DNA from: Bacteroidota bacterium
GTDB taxonomy: Bacteria; Bacteroidota; Bacteroidia; Bacteroidales; VadinHA17
DNA: 64,000 nucleotides
Direction: 5' to 3'
Assembly: GCA_016718875.1 (NCBI GenBank)
Contig: JADKBL010000003.1
Location: forward strand, 211,304-275,303
Shown piece by piece: positions 1 through 9,627 of this stretch (position 1 is its first letter; each line of letters begins with the position of its first letter). A program made the position numbers and the translations under genes. The notes beneath the pieces were generated by a model, which worked only from the letters and a program-made list of their open reading frames with translations, was not told the origin of the DNA and did no database searches.

Positions 1-1217
1 ATATTAAAGAAGCCGGACTGATACTGATCAATACCTGTTCAATAAGGGATAATGCAGAGCAGCGTATCTGGGGAAGGCTAAGGGAAATGGGGCATCTGAA
101 AAAAAGAAATAAAGAGCTGAGAATTGGCATAATAGGATGCATGGCTGAGAGGCTGAAAGAAAAGCTGCTTGAGACGGAAAAGCTGGTTGATTTGGTTGTA
201 GGACCGGATGCTTATCGTGAATTGCCAGCACTTGTAGCTGAAGCTGAGGAGGGACATAAAGCAGTAAATGTTCTGCTTTCACGTGAAGAGACTTATGCAG
301 ACATCTCCCCGGTTCGCATGGATAAGAACGGTGTTTCTTCATTTGTATCCATAATGCGCGGGTGCAATAATATGTGTGCATACTGTGTCGTCCCTTATGT
401 CAGAGGGGCTGAAAGAAGCAGGGATCCCGAATCAATCCTCAGGGAGGTAAATGAGCTGTTTGCCAATGGTTACAGGGAAGTAACCCTGCTCGGACAAAAT
501 GTTGATTCCTATTCGTGGAAACAGGAAGGAGAGGAAACAGGTTTCCCTCAGCTGCTTAAGAGGGTGGCAGCAGTCAGCCCTCTGCTGAGAGTACGATTTT
601 CAACCTCGCATCCGAAGGACATTTCAGATGAGCTTCTTCATACAATTACACGGCATGAAAACATCTGCAGGCATATTCACCTTCCTGCACAGAGCGGAAG
701 CAGCCGGATACTTAAACTGATGAACAGGGAATATACCAGGGAGTGGTACATGGACAGGGTAAGTGCAATTAAAAGAATCATTCCGGGGTGCTCAATATCA
801 ACTGATATGATTGCAGGATTCTGCACTGAAACTGACGAGGATCACAAAGAATCCCTGTCACTAATGGAATGGGTGGTTTATGATTTTGCCTATATGTTCA
901 AGTACAGCGAGAGACCGGGGACAAAGGCGGCAAGAAAATTAAAAGATGATGTTTCTGAGGAGCTTAAGTCAGAACGGCTTACAGAAATGATTGCACTTCA
1001 GAACAAACTTTCAGCAAAATCAAAGAAGCAGGATGTTGGAAAAGTCTTTGAAGTGCTTATTGAAGGCTCCTCAAAACGATCCCCTGAAAACCTTTCCGGA
1101 CGAACCTCCCAGAACAAAGTAGTTGTTTTCCCCGGTAAAGGGCATAAGAAAGGTGACTATGTAAAAGTTAAGATTGAAAGATGTACTTCGGCCACTCTCC
1201 TAGGCGAAATCATCTGA
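1..1217 (+). CDS. miaB: MiaB, tRNA-2-methylthio-N6-dimethylallyladenosine synthase (5' end missing)
   Basis: Radical-SAM methylthiotransferase that adds the 2-methylthio group to i6A37 in tRNAs reading UNN codons. The reading frame is open from base 3, before the first internal ATG at 87, and it encodes NTCSIRDNAEQR, part of the N-terminal UPF0004 domain. The gene therefore starts outside the window, and about 40-60 residues are missing. Visible motifs are the UPF0004 cysteines (NTC and GCMAER), the radical-SAM cluster CNNMCAYC at about bases 364-387, and a C-terminal TRAM domain ending at LLGEII. MiaB rather than RimO or MtaB is preferred from the NTCSIRDNAEQR signature. The stop at 1215-1217 is followed by a repeat-rich gap that separates it from the convergent aspS. 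Confidence 0.95.
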   Translation, partial: IKEAGLILINTCSIRDNAEQRIWGRLREMGHLKKRNKELRIGIIGCMAERLKEKLLETEKLVDLVVGPDAYRELPALVAEAEEGHKAVNVLLSREETYADISPVRMDKNGVSSFVSIMRGCNNMCAYCVVPYVRGAERSRDPESILREVNELFANGYREVTLLGQNVDSYSWKQEGEETGFPQLLKRVAAVSPLLRVRFSTSHPKDISDELLHTITRHENICRHIHLPAQSGSSRILKLMNREYTREWYMDRVSAIKRIIPGCSISTDMIAGFCTETDEDHKESLSLMEWVVYDFAYMFKYSERPGTKAARKLKDDVSEELKSERLTEMIALQNKLSAKSKKQDVGKVFEVLIEGSSKRSPENLSGRTSQNKVVVFPGKGHKKGDYVKVKIERCTSATLLGEII

Positions 1218-1228
1218 CTTTTCATCAT

Positions 1229-1326
1229 GGCACCGATTGCAAATCGGCGCCAGCAAAGAACGACGTCCGTTAGCGCGGTCCCGATAATTCACGATAGCTG
1301 CTAGCGCGGATTTGTAATCCGTGCTA
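1229..1326. repeat. Bipartite REP-like hairpin element, copy 1
   Basis: Two hairpins lie in the gap between convergent miaB and aspS. Hairpin A (1229-1251) pairs GGCACCGATT with AATCGGCGCC around a 3-nt loop and is followed by AGCAAAG. Hairpin B (1302-1326) pairs TAGCGCGGATT with AATCCGTGCTA around TGT. The same two hairpins recur at 50329-50399 between two other convergent genes. There hairpin A appears in reverse complement and carries a paired C-G to T-A type change that keeps the stem. The gap could also act as a bidirectional terminator. Confidence 0.8.
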
Positions 1327-1347
1327 AAAAAAAGCGCTGGCAGATTT

Positions 1348-3102
1348 CTATTTCTTCTGACCAGTAGTGATCTGCAGCTCCTTCAATTGCTTCTCAGAAA
1401 TATGTGACGGAGTATCAAGCATCACATCACGCCCTGAATTGTTCTTCGGGAAAGCAATAAAATCCCTTATAGAATCCTGACCTCCGAACATTGCAACCCA
1501 CCTGTCGAAACCGAATGCGACACCACCATGAGGCGGAGCACCGTATTTGAAGGCATTCAGAAGGAATCCGAACTGTTCTTCTGCTTCTTCGGGTGTGAAA
1601 CCTAATACTTTGAACATCAGCTTCTGTATTGTGGCATCATGTATCCTGATAGAACCACCTCCAATCTCAACACCATTTATCACAAGGTCATAGGCATTCG
1701 CCCTTACCTTTCCGGGATCACTTTCCATCAGTTTAAGATCCTCAGGCACAGGAGATGTGAAAGGGTGATGCATGGCAAAAAATCTCTTTTCCTCCTCATC
1801 CCATTCAACAAGAGGAAAATCAACAACCCATAGCGGAACATAAACGTCACTTTTTCTCAGACCCAGGCGGTTCCCCATTTCAAGTCTAAGTTCTGAAAGT
1901 GCGGAAAGGGTCTTTTTCTTTACACCTGCGAGAACCAGGATCAGATCGCCGGGTTTTGCATTCATCAGATCAGCCCATTTTTGCAGATCTTCAGGCGAAT
2001 AAAATTTGTCTACTGATGATTTAACGCTGCCATCGGAATTAACCCTGGCATATATCATTCCTGAAGCACCTATCTGTGGGCGTCTGACAAATTCGGTAAG
2101 CTCATCGATCTGTTTTCTTGTATATTCGGCACATCCTTCAGCACATATTGCCCCGACATATTCTGCAGAATCAAAGATGGAGAATCCGTGTCCCTTAACA
2201 AGATCTGTCATTTCTCCAAACCTCATTCCGAAGCGAAGGTCAGGCTTGTCGGAACCATAGAATTTCATGGCATCTGAATAAGCGAGCCTCTGAAATGGTT
2301 CACTGAACTCAATGTTCTTCACTGATCTGAAGAGTTGTTTAGCAAGGCCTTCGAAAGTATTCAGTATATCTTCCCTTTCTACAAATGACATCTCGCAATC
2401 GATCTGAGTAAATTCAGGCTGGCGGTCGGCTCTCAGGTCCTCATCCCTGAAGCATTTTACAATCTGAAAATAACGGTCAAATCCGGCAACCATCAGAAGC
2501 TGTTTAAGTGTCTGAGGGGACTGCGGCAGGGCGTAAAATGTTCCCGGCTGCATCCTTGAGGGAACGACAAAATCGCGTGCTCCTTCAGGTGTGGACTTAA
2601 TAAGGACCGGCGTTTCAACCTCCACAAATCCTATGGAATCCATATACTTACGTACTTCCTGTGCAACACGGTGACGGAGTATAATATTGTTTTTGACAGG
2701 GGCTCTCCTAAGGTCAAGATACCTGTATTTCATTCTGAGTTCATCTCCACCGTCTGTTTCTTCCTCAATGGTGAAAGGAGGCAGTTCACTTGAATTAAGT
2801 ATTTTAAGATCGCTGACCACGATTTCAATTTCGCCGGTAGGCATTTTCAGGTTTTTATTGCTGCGTTCCATAACTTCACCAGAAGCCTGAATCACATATT
2901 CACGCCCCAGTTTGCGTGCCTGTTCACAAAGCTCCTTATTGGTTTCCATATTGAAAACAAGCTGTGTCAATCCGTATCTGTCGCGCAGGTCGACAAACGT
3001 CATACCCCCAAGGTCTCTCGATTTCTGAACCCAGCCGCATAAAGTAACTTTCTGTCCGGCATAACTTATATTCAGTTCGCCGCATGTATGTGTTCTGTAC
3101 AT
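1348..3102 (-). CDS. aspS: Aspartyl-tRNA synthetase
   Basis: Charges tRNA-Asp with aspartate; class II synthetase of the bacterial type, 584 residues, the usual length. The N-terminal OB-fold anticodon-binding domain begins with HTCGELNISYAGQKVTLCGW. Class II motif 2 is seen as FRDEDLRADRQPEFTQID. The GAD insertion domain characteristic of bacterial AspRS lies in the middle, and motif 3 appears near the C-terminus as GVAFGFDRW. The start ATG at 3102 has a good Bacteroidota promoter upstream (3119-3149). The gene is transcribed towards miaB and diverges from tadA. Whether the enzyme is discriminating or also charges tRNA-Asn cannot be told from this sequence alone. Confidence 0.97.
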   Translation of the reverse strand: MYRTHTCGELNISYAGQKVTLCGWVQKSRDLGGMTFVDLRDRYGLTQLVFNMETNKELCEQARKLGREYVIQASGEVMERSNKNLKMPTGEIEIVVSDLKILNSSELPPFTIEEETDGGDELRMKYRYLDLRRAPVKNNIILRHRVAQEVRKYMDSIGFVEVETPVLIKSTPEGARDFVVPSRMQPGTFYALPQSPQTLKQLLMVAGFDRYFQIVKCFRDEDLRADRQPEFTQIDCEMSFVEREDILNTFEGLAKQLFRSVKNIEFSEPFQRLAYSDAMKFYGSDKPDLRFGMRFGEMTDLVKGHGFSIFDSAEYVGAICAEGCAEYTRKQIDELTEFVRRPQIGASGMIYARVNSDGSVKSSVDKFYSPEDLQKWADLMNAKPGDLILVLAGVKKKTLSALSELRLEMGNRLGLRKSDVYVPLWVVDFPLVEWDEEEKRFFAMHHPFTSPVPEDLKLMESDPGKVRANAYDLVINGVEIGGGSIRIHDATIQKLMFKVLGFTPEEAEEQFGFLLNAFKYGAPPHGGVAFGFDRWVAMFGGQDSIRDFIAFPKNNSGRDVMLDTPSHISEKQLKELQITTGQKK

Positions 3103-3118
3103 ATTGTAAAAATTTCAG

Positions 3119-3149
3119 CAAAAGTAAGAAATTACCTTCAACCTGCAAG
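3119..3149 (-). promoter_or_regulatory. Bacteroidota-type promoter for aspS
   Basis: On the minus strand CTTG (3149-3146), then 19 nt, then TACTTTTG (3126-3119) matches the TTTG-N19/20-TAnnTTTG consensus of Bacteroidota primary sigma factor promoters. It lies 17-47 nt upstream of the aspS start codon, so the predicted leader is very short. Confidence 0.6.
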
Positions 3150-3150
3150 A

Positions 3151-3187
3151 TTAAACATCCCCCTGGCCCACTTCAAAGGGGGAATTC
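3151..3187. repeat. CCCCCT/AGGGGG dispersed repeat, copy 1
   Basis: This short element has arms ACATCCCCCTG and CACTTCAAAGGGGGAAT. It recurs at 33066-33124 with the same flanks but a longer GC-rich insert between them. Here it sits between the divergent aspS and tadA genes, upstream of both start codons. It is probably a mobile or REP-like miniature element, and no coding capacity is seen. Confidence 0.6.
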
Positions 3188-3254
3188 AAAACCTGGAACA
3201 TGGAACAATAGAACCTTGTAATTTAATTTCTATTTTTACAGAAACATTGCTACG

Positions 3255-3695
3255 ATGGTAAGGAGTCTGAAGGAAAAATTCATGAAAGCTGCTCTGGATG
3301 AAGCAGAGAGAGCTTATGAAAAGCAGGAAGTGCCGGTTGGTGCGGTGGTGGTATATAAAGAGAGTATCATTGCCAGGGCTCATAACCTTACCGAGACATT
3401 GAGGGATCCGACAGCACATGCCGAGATGCAGGCAATAACATCTGCAACATCCTACCTTGGTGGCAAATACCTTACAGATTGCACTATTTATGTGACTCTT
3501 GAGCCGTGTGCCATGTGTGCAGGAGCCATTGGCTGGAGCCAGGCCGCAGGAGTGGTTTATGGAGCATCTGATGAAAAGAAGGGATTCTCAAAGGTTAAAG
3601 GAGATCTGCTTCATCCTAAAACTATTGTAGAGAAAGGAATACTTGAGGAAGAGTGCAGGGAGTTATTAAAAAGATTTTTTAAAAGCAAAAGGTAA
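3255..3695 (+). CDS. tadA: tRNA(adenine34) deaminase TadA
   Basis: Converts A34 to inosine in tRNA-Arg(ACG), using zinc. The 146-residue protein has the cytidine-deaminase fold with HAE (zinc ligand histidine and catalytic glutamate, in PTAHAEMQA) and PCAMCAG (two zinc-ligand cysteines), plus the bacterial TadA context VPVGAVVV. An alternative start is the ATG at 3282. The first ATG (3255) is chosen because it gives the usual length. The gene diverges from aspS and is followed after 29 nt by a small membrane protein. Confidence 0.93.
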   Translation: MVRSLKEKFMKAALDEAERAYEKQEVPVGAVVVYKESIIARAHNLTETLRDPTAHAEMQAITSATSYLGGKYLTDCTIYVTLEPCAMCAGAIGWSQAAGVVYGASDEKKGFSKVKGDLLHPKTIVEKGILEEECRELLKRFFKSKR

Positions 3696-3724
3696 AAACC
3701 GTACTTTTATAAAAAAATCTGATC

Positions 3725-4207
3725 ATGAAGCTAGACAACAGCAAAGCCATCATCAGTTTCAGGATAAGACTATTCACTGTTACTGTACTGTATCTGGGAT
3801 ACATTATATTATCTTACGTCGCAAAGGCTTTTAAGCTTAACCTTTTTGGTATCAGTGATACTGCATGGACAATTATTTTTGCAGCAATATGGTTATTTAT
3901 TGCTCTTCTTCCCATGATTCTTAATTATCAGTACATCACCTATTCAGACGATGGGGATGCGATAGTCTTCAGATATTTCACTTCAGGCCTTGTAGGAGGC
4001 AGGAAGAACTCTGTTGAGATTAATAAAACATCCTATGCAGGATACAAGACGGAGACTAAACTCTTCGGCCTCATCAGCAGCATAACACTTTATCAGAATT
4101 TCAGGGAGGGAGTGGCAAAATATCCTCCTATATATATCAGTGCTTTGAATAAGGAGGAGAAATCAAAGGTTTTCAGGTCGCTTAACCTTTATACACCAAA
4201 AGCGTGA
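3725..4207 (+). CDS. Conserved hypothetical membrane protein, PH-like
   Basis: A 160-residue protein of unknown function. Two hydrophobic helices (about residues 15-35 and 46-66) are separated by a short loop. A soluble beta-rich C-terminal half follows (YITYSDDGDAIVFRYF to the end), resembling the layout of small bacterial proteins with two membrane helices and a PH-like fold. It lies 29 nt after tadA, so co-transcription is possible. A product of similar design and length is encoded at 53950-54441, although the two share little obvious sequence. No catalytic motif is visible. Confidence 0.7.
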   Translation: MKLDNSKAIISFRIRLFTVTVLYLGYIILSYVAKAFKLNLFGISDTAWTIIFAAIWLFIALLPMILNYQYITYSDDGDAIVFRYFTSGLVGGRKNSVEINKTSYAGYKTETKLFGLISSITLYQNFREGVAKYPPIYISALNKEEKSKVFRSLNLYTPKA

Positions 4208-4310
4208 AGGTTATCATCTGATAACATGAGTTTTATCATTTTTATAATCTTTTAACACTCTCATTTTTGAGTTATCAAATTTGACCTATTAATAATTAAA
4301 TAATATCGGT

Positions 4311-5648
4311 ATGAATGTAGATAAAATCATGAACAACCTCGAGAAGAAGCATCCCGGGGAAGTTGAATATTTACAGGCTGTTAGGGAAGTCCTGGAGTCA
4401 ATTGAAGAGGTATATAACGAGAACCCTCAGTTCGAATCAGCAAATATCATCGAGAGGGTTATTGAACCCGACCGTGTTATAACTTTTAAGGTACCATGGG
4501 TTGATGATGAGGGCAACGTAAAGGTAAACCTCGGATACCGTATTCAGTTTAACAATGCAATAGGACCATACAAAGGAGGACTTCGCTTCCACCCGAGTGT
4601 TAACCTTTCAATATTGAAATTCCTTGGGTTTGAACAGATCTTCAAGAATGCTCTTACAACCCTGCCTATGGGCGGAGGAAAAGGCGGTTCTGATTTTGAT
4701 CCCAAAGGTAAATCAAATGCCGAGGTAATGCGTTTCTGCCAGTCTTTCATGCTTGAGTTGTGGAAGTATATTGGTCCCGAGACTGATGTTCCGGCAGGTG
4801 ATATAGGTGTTGGAGGCCGCGAGATCGGATTCCTCTATGGAATGTACAAACGTCTTGCAGGTGACCATACGGGAGTTCTGACCGGTAAGGGAAGCAACTG
4901 GGGAGGTTCCCTTGTACGTCCTGAGGCTACAGGCTTTGGTTGTGTATACTTCGCTAAAGAGATGCTCGCAACCCGTGGTCTGTCATTCGAAGGAAAAAGA
5001 GTTGCAATAAGCGGATTTGGCAACGTGGCATGGGGTGCTGCCCTCAAGGCAACAGAACTTGGCGGAACAGTTGTAACTATTTCCGGACCTGATGGTTATG
5101 TTTATGATCCGAATGGAATATCAGGAAAGAAAATTGAATATATGCTCGAACTCCGTGCTTCAAATGAAGATATTGTAAAACCTTATGCAACAGTATTTGA
5201 AGGTTCTGAGTTCCACAGCGGGAAACGTCCGTGGGAAGTTAAAGTTGATATTGCTCTTCCCTGTGCAACACAGAATGAACTTGGCAAGGAAGATGCGGCA
5301 ACACTGATCAAAAACGGATGCATCTGCGTATGTGAAGGCGCCAATATGCCCAGCACTCCGGAAGCAATTGAGCTGTTCCACAAAAATGGACTTCTGTTTG
5401 CCCCGGGCAAAGCTTCAAACGCAGGTGGTGTAGCAACATCAGGACTTGAAATGACACAGAACTCGATGAAGCTTCGCTGGAACCGTCAGGAGGTTGATGA
5501 CCGGCTGCATGAGATCATGTGTAATATTCACAGCCAGTGCCTTAAATACGGAAAGAAAGAAGATGGCTACGTTGATTATGTTAAGGGTGCAAATATTGCA
5601 GGTTTCCTGAAAGTAGCCAACTCGATGTTGGATATGGGAGTAATCTGA
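4311..5648 (+). CDS. gdhA: Glutamate dehydrogenase, NADP-type
   Basis: Reversible reductive amination of 2-oxoglutarate to glutamate for ammonium assimilation; cytoplasmic hexamer. The 445-residue length and the sequences KGGLRFHPSVN, PMGGGKGGSDFDPKG and PAGDIGVGGREIGF are those of the small hexameric, usually NADP(H)-preferring class. The catalytic lysine is in the GGGKGG region, and the Rossmann glycines appear as SGFGNVAWGA. It stands alone as a transcription unit. About 100 nt of AT-rich sequence separate it from the previous gene, and a decayed permease gene runs into its 3' end from the opposite strand. Confidence 0.96.
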   Translation: MNVDKIMNNLEKKHPGEVEYLQAVREVLESIEEVYNENPQFESANIIERVIEPDRVITFKVPWVDDEGNVKVNLGYRIQFNNAIGPYKGGLRFHPSVNLSILKFLGFEQIFKNALTTLPMGGGKGGSDFDPKGKSNAEVMRFCQSFMLELWKYIGPETDVPAGDIGVGGREIGFLYGMYKRLAGDHTGVLTGKGSNWGGSLVRPEATGFGCVYFAKEMLATRGLSFEGKRVAISGFGNVAWGAALKATELGGTVVTISGPDGYVYDPNGISGKKIEYMLELRASNEDIVKPYATVFEGSEFHSGKRPWEVKVDIALPCATQNELGKEDAATLIKNGCICVCEGANMPSTPEAIELFHKNGLLFAPGKASNAGGVATSGLEMTQNSMKLRWNRQEVDDRLHEIMCNIHSQCLKYGKKEDGYVDYVKGANIAGFLKVANSMLDMGVI

Positions 5649-5649
5649 G

Positions 5650-7904
5650 AGCAGGGCTTAAAAACATTAAACCTGCTGTGCTGCGAACAACAGAAACCAG
5701 CAAAAGCTGTGAGTCCTGCACCGATGAAAACCACCATTCCATTCGATCCTGAATGCACTCACTTACGAAAGGTAAGGAAGAATGCATACCATCTTTGTAA
5801 ATGAAGAGAGTAACGAATGATTCAATCATGACCCAAAACTTTACGAATCCCTTTGCGGTCTCCGGAAAGCCGCCAAACAAACCTAAACAAGAGATAAGAA
5901 TAGCGAGGCCTGCAAAATATTTGGATAAGATGGAAACCAGCTTCACCCAAACAAAACGATAATCAAGGATTGAACCAGACTGTGGGCATACCCCGCTCTT
6001 TACCCGCTTCAATTTTAATCATGATATTAGGTGCATTAGGTTGCATCCAGAAAAATGCAGGTTTTATTTGTTCATGGAAGGATTCAAAATTGAAATCATT
6101 CACAACACCAACAATTTGCATTCTTCCAAGTTTAACCTTTCCATGGGATGGTAGCCCATAATTTAATGCCCTTCGTTAAAGATGATACCGATGAATCGGC
6201 AAAGTTTTTCGAGAATGACCGACCTTCTTTTATGGAGATTCCAAGCAGCTCAATTAATCCATAGTTTGCTGGCATGTTTTCAAATTCAGTTTTGTTTTCC
6301 GGATTTTTCGCCATTCAAACCATAAGCTATGTCCTGTCAATTGAGGCGCCACCCCGCACCTTTGGATTATATAAAAGTTTTTTCCTTTCATTTATTACCT
6401 TCACTACTGATATTATCCTTACAACCGGTTTTGGTTTGAATGATTGATGTTATTCACCACCCCAAACATGAGAATTGAATGTGAATTGAAATATCACCAA
6501 TCCCTTTTTTGCCCATACTTCACCTAAGAAGTTGTTCAGCCTCCCCTTAAGTACAGTAACAGGCTTGAACTTTGAAAGATAGAATGCAGGATAACTTCCA
6601 GCGATTAATCCCGAGAGAAGAACAATGCCAAGTAAGCCAACAGTAAAATTTAGATCAAAGTGTAAAGTCATATTTTTGCCAACAATGGTATTGAATTAAA
6701 GGAGGAACAAAACCACCAGCAGAATTGCAATAAGACGACAGAGACAGATAGTTGACCCGGATTGACCGCGCACCACAGCTTTTCTCACTTGGAGGCGGCT
6801 GTGGAGAGGCAGAAATTAAGCAGCGATGAGAACAATGAAGAGAGCAATGATGGAAAAAGCGCCCCACCGGTTTGCTTTCCATTCCCTACAGATAGGCATC
6901 TGAGTACCGGGCAATGAATGGCGTACGATGATTTGCCTGACCTTCGGTCTTTGTTCGTACAAGGTCAGCTATTTTTTTATTGAATTGTTCAATGTCCGTT
7001 CCTTCCTTTAGCAGAACAAAAGTTTGTGGAGCTGTATTAAACCAATTCAAGGCCCAATCATTATCCTCCTTAAATGCTTCAAATGTTAAAATGAAATCGA
7101 ACTTTACGGATGAAAGTGCAGGAAGGTCTTGAAGAACGCCTGATACCTGATATTGTTTTTTGTGTTGCCATTCAACTGTCTTACCAACAATGTTTTCTGT
7201 TGTTCCAAACAATCTTTTAGCCAGGTCTTCTGTAATTACAATTGATTTTTTATCTGAAAGCACCTGATTTTTGTTGCCCTGAATCAATTCAAATGAAAAT
7301 AGTTTGAAGAAATCAGCACTTGCGTATAACCCATCTGCTTTATGTCATGCCTTAATTGAGAGTACCGGAAGATACGACAAATGTTTTGCACGGCATATAA
7401 CTTTGGCTCTTGCAAAGCTTCAGCGGTAGGACCTGCTGTTGTGAGGCGGGTAATTATATCTCCATCCTGTTCTACATTTTCTTTCACCTGGTATAGCCGA
7501 TCATTATTTGTATGAAACTTGTCGACATGCAATTCGTCATTTACCCATAAATAAATGAGCATGGCACAGGCAAGTCCGGATGAGAGTCCTATGAGATTAA
7601 TGAAGAAAGAACTTTTATAGCGTAAAAAATTACGATAGGCGATCAATAAATTATGGCGAAACATATCACGTGTTAGTGTGGTAATGTATCTAAGTGATTT
7701 GATAAATTCTAACCGGAAATGTTTTAAAACATTCCAGGTAAACTTTCTAATAGCCAGTTTCGGAGAAGCTTCATAGTCTTTTCTGTAAATTCCAAACTAT
7801 TTCGCGACAAAACCAGCGAAGAAATTGAAGGGCTCTTTTTGGAGGAAGCGCTTTCATCAGCCAAACGATATTTTGGGTATCTGTTTGTAGATGCTGCTTC
7901 TCAT
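5650..7904 (-). pseudogene. FtsX/MacB-type ABC transporter permease, multiply frameshifted
   Basis: These are remnants of a large two-half efflux permease spread over all three minus frames. From 5' to 3' one can read: an N-terminal cytoplasmic prefix (KALPPKRALQFLRWFCRE, 7857-7801; SPKLAIRKFTWNVLKHFRL, about 7765-7709); the first membrane helix (LLIAYRNFLRYKSSFFINL, from 7664); a periplasmic domain (7287-6886); a decayed helix region near 6880-6700; SGLIAGSYPAFYLSKFKPV (6671-6450); a second periplasmic piece with LIELLGISIKEGRSFSKNF (6314-6132); and a final helix with KYFAGLAILISCLGLFG (6012-5581). Homology fades near the gdhA stop. The first ATG overlaps the stop of the PadR remnant (ATGA at 7904-7901). 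The order is that of intact permeases with an N-terminal prefix domain paired with PadR regulators. No intact product is possible. Confidence 0.85.
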
Positions 7905-8141
7905 TCAAACTGTGAATCGAGCATTCTCTTTCCAATGTCAGTGATTACATAAATTTTCCTTTCTGTTTTCCAACCGGGATTTACAACCTTTTTTCACAAG
8001 GCCAATGACGGCACTTATGTTCATTCTTTCCAACTTCTCTTCAAGGCCCTCCAAAATGGTTACGCCATAAGCTTCATCATGCTGGGCGGCTACCATGAGC
8101 AGTACCAGTTCTTCAAATTCACCGAGAGTATGTTGTTTCAT
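7901..8141 (-). pseudogene. PadR-family transcriptional regulator remnant
   Basis: The start at 8141 gives LGEFEELVLLMVAAQ followed by DEAYGVTILEGLEEKLERM, a typical PadR winged-helix N-terminus. The reading frame is then lost, and the C-terminal part continues in another frame as WKTERKIYVITDIGKRMLD, which matches the PadR wing and terminal helix. The middle of the DNA-binding domain appears deleted, since the whole locus is about 240 bp against about 330 bp for the family. Its stop overlaps the first ATG of the decayed permease, as in intact PadR-permease operons, so both genes decayed together. Confidence 0.8.
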
Positions 8142-8261
8142 CGGGCAGTTATTTACTTAACGAATGTAAAAGTAATATATATTTTTCATATATGTTAAGT
8201 AAATGGAAATAAATTTATGGCTTTGACAAAACCCACCTCGGATTCAGGGGTAAAATATATC

Positions 8262-8285
8262 AGGAACATGCTATGGCATGTTCCT
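8262..8285. repeat. CATGC palindrome family, copy 1
   Basis: A 10-bp stem, AGGAACATGC paired with GCATGTTCCT around TATG, is followed on the plus strand by GT8. It is a divergent member of the palindrome family found at 46069-46092 and 58968-58995. It lies 38 nt upstream of the dprA start codon, so it may terminate plus-strand transcription entering from the pseudogene region. Confidence 0.75.
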
Positions 8286-8322
8286 GTTTTTTTTATCTTT
8301 AAATGTCTCAATTTCTCGTGCT

Positions 8323-9429
8323 ATGTCAGAAGTATCTCTTAAGCATAAAATTGCTCTGGGGCTCATTCCGCGTATCGGTGATATAAATGCCCGCAAGCTT
8401 GTTTCTCATTTTGGAAGTGTTGAAGCAATATTCAGTGAACCTTACAGAAATGTAATTAAAATCCCTGGCATAGGTGCAGGTCTTGCCAGCTATATCTGTG
8501 AAAGGTCATACCTTGAGATAGCCGAAAAGGAGGCAGAGTGGGTAACTAAAAACGGTATCCGTACATACTTCTATCTCGACAGTGATTATCCTTACAGGTT
8601 AAGACAATGTGATGATTCACCGGTTGTTTTCTTTTTCAGGGGAGAATGCGATCTTGACTCTCCTAAATTATTAAGTGTTGTTGGTACACGTAATTCTACA
8701 GCTAGAGGCAAAGAGCTGTGTGAAAAGATTATCGGAGGTCTTGCTGAGGGGCATCCTGATCTTATAATCGTAAGCGGACTGGCATATGGCATTGACATTG
8801 CCGCTCACAAGGCAGCACTTGCCAGCAACATCAGGACAATCGGGGTACTGGCACACGGTCTTAAAACAACCTATCCTTCCCTGCACTCATCAACTGCAAA
8901 AACAATGATTTCCAACGGAGGTCTGCTCACTGATTTTCTCTCAGATGCACTTCCTGAACGTAATAATTTTCTTAAACGAAACAGGATAATTGCGGGTTTA
9001 TCGGATGCCACTCTTGTAGTGGAATCCGGAATAAAGGGAGGCGCTCTGATAACAGCTGATATTGCAGCCTCATACAACAGGGATGTTTTTGCTGTTCCGG
9101 GAAGGCCTGACGACCAGTGGTCTTCCGGATGCAACAGTCTCATCAAAACCAATAAGGCAGCTCTTGCTGAAAGCTCAGATGACATCGAGTACTTCCTTGG
9201 CTGGAAACCGGAAAAGAGCAAACCTCCTGTTCAGCGATCACTTTTCTCCGACCTCGATGAACAGGAAAAAACGATATATGAGCTTATTTCAAAAGAAGGA
9301 GAATTGGCAATTGACTCTATTTGCCGGACTTTGGGTATTCCTGTCCATAAACTCTCATCACAGCTGTTACAGATGGAGTTCAAGGGGATTCTTAAGTGTT
9401 ATCCGGGGAATATTTACAAGGCGGTTTGA
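8323..9429 (+). CDS. dprA: DNA-processing protein DprA
   Basis: Loads RecA onto incoming single-stranded DNA during natural transformation. The 368-residue protein has an N-terminal helix-hairpin-helix/SAM-like part (IPRIGDINARKL, IPGIGAGLASYI), the Rossmann-like DprA core with VVGTRNST, SGLAYGIDIAAHKAAL and VVESGIKGGALITADIA, and a C-terminal winged-helix domain (about residues 300-368). The ATG at 8323 (MSEVSLKHKIALG) is chosen. Upstream codons stay open but run into the palindrome at 8262-8285. The next gene, tatD, is 198 nt away across a repeat. Confidence 0.94.
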   Translation: MSEVSLKHKIALGLIPRIGDINARKLVSHFGSVEAIFSEPYRNVIKIPGIGAGLASYICERSYLEIAEKEAEWVTKNGIRTYFYLDSDYPYRLRQCDDSPVVFFFRGECDLDSPKLLSVVGTRNSTARGKELCEKIIGGLAEGHPDLIIVSGLAYGIDIAAHKAALASNIRTIGVLAHGLKTTYPSLHSSTAKTMISNGGLLTDFLSDALPERNNFLKRNRIIAGLSDATLVVESGIKGGALITADIAASYNRDVFAVPGRPDDQWSSGCNSLIKTNKAALAESSDDIEYFLGWKPEKSKPPVQRSLFSDLDEQEKTIYELISKEGELAIDSICRTLGIPVHKLSSQLLQMEFKGILKCYPGNIYKAV

Positions 9430-9548
9430 CCGGTAACCGGTAACCGGTTACCGGGTGCCGGGTCCTAAACTATAATCCCAATTTCCTGATATATGTATTG
9501 AATCAGTAAACTTTTATATATTTTTATGAAATATACCGGGTGCCGGGT
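9429..9548. repeat. ACCGGTA-rich short repeats in the dprA-tatD gap
   Basis: Three overlapping CCGGTAA/CCGGTTA units begin at the dprA stop codon and form a palindromic run (9429-9452). A 15-bp block, TACCGGGTGCCGGGT, occurs at 9449-9463 and again at 9534-9548. The region has no coding signal. It may be a minor repeat family of this genome. Confidence 0.5.
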
Positions 9549-9627
9549 AATAACAAAAACATGAAATGCGGCAGGCAGCAGTCTGATTCAGATGTTGCAG
9601 TTGTCATAATGAACTGGAAATTCAACG

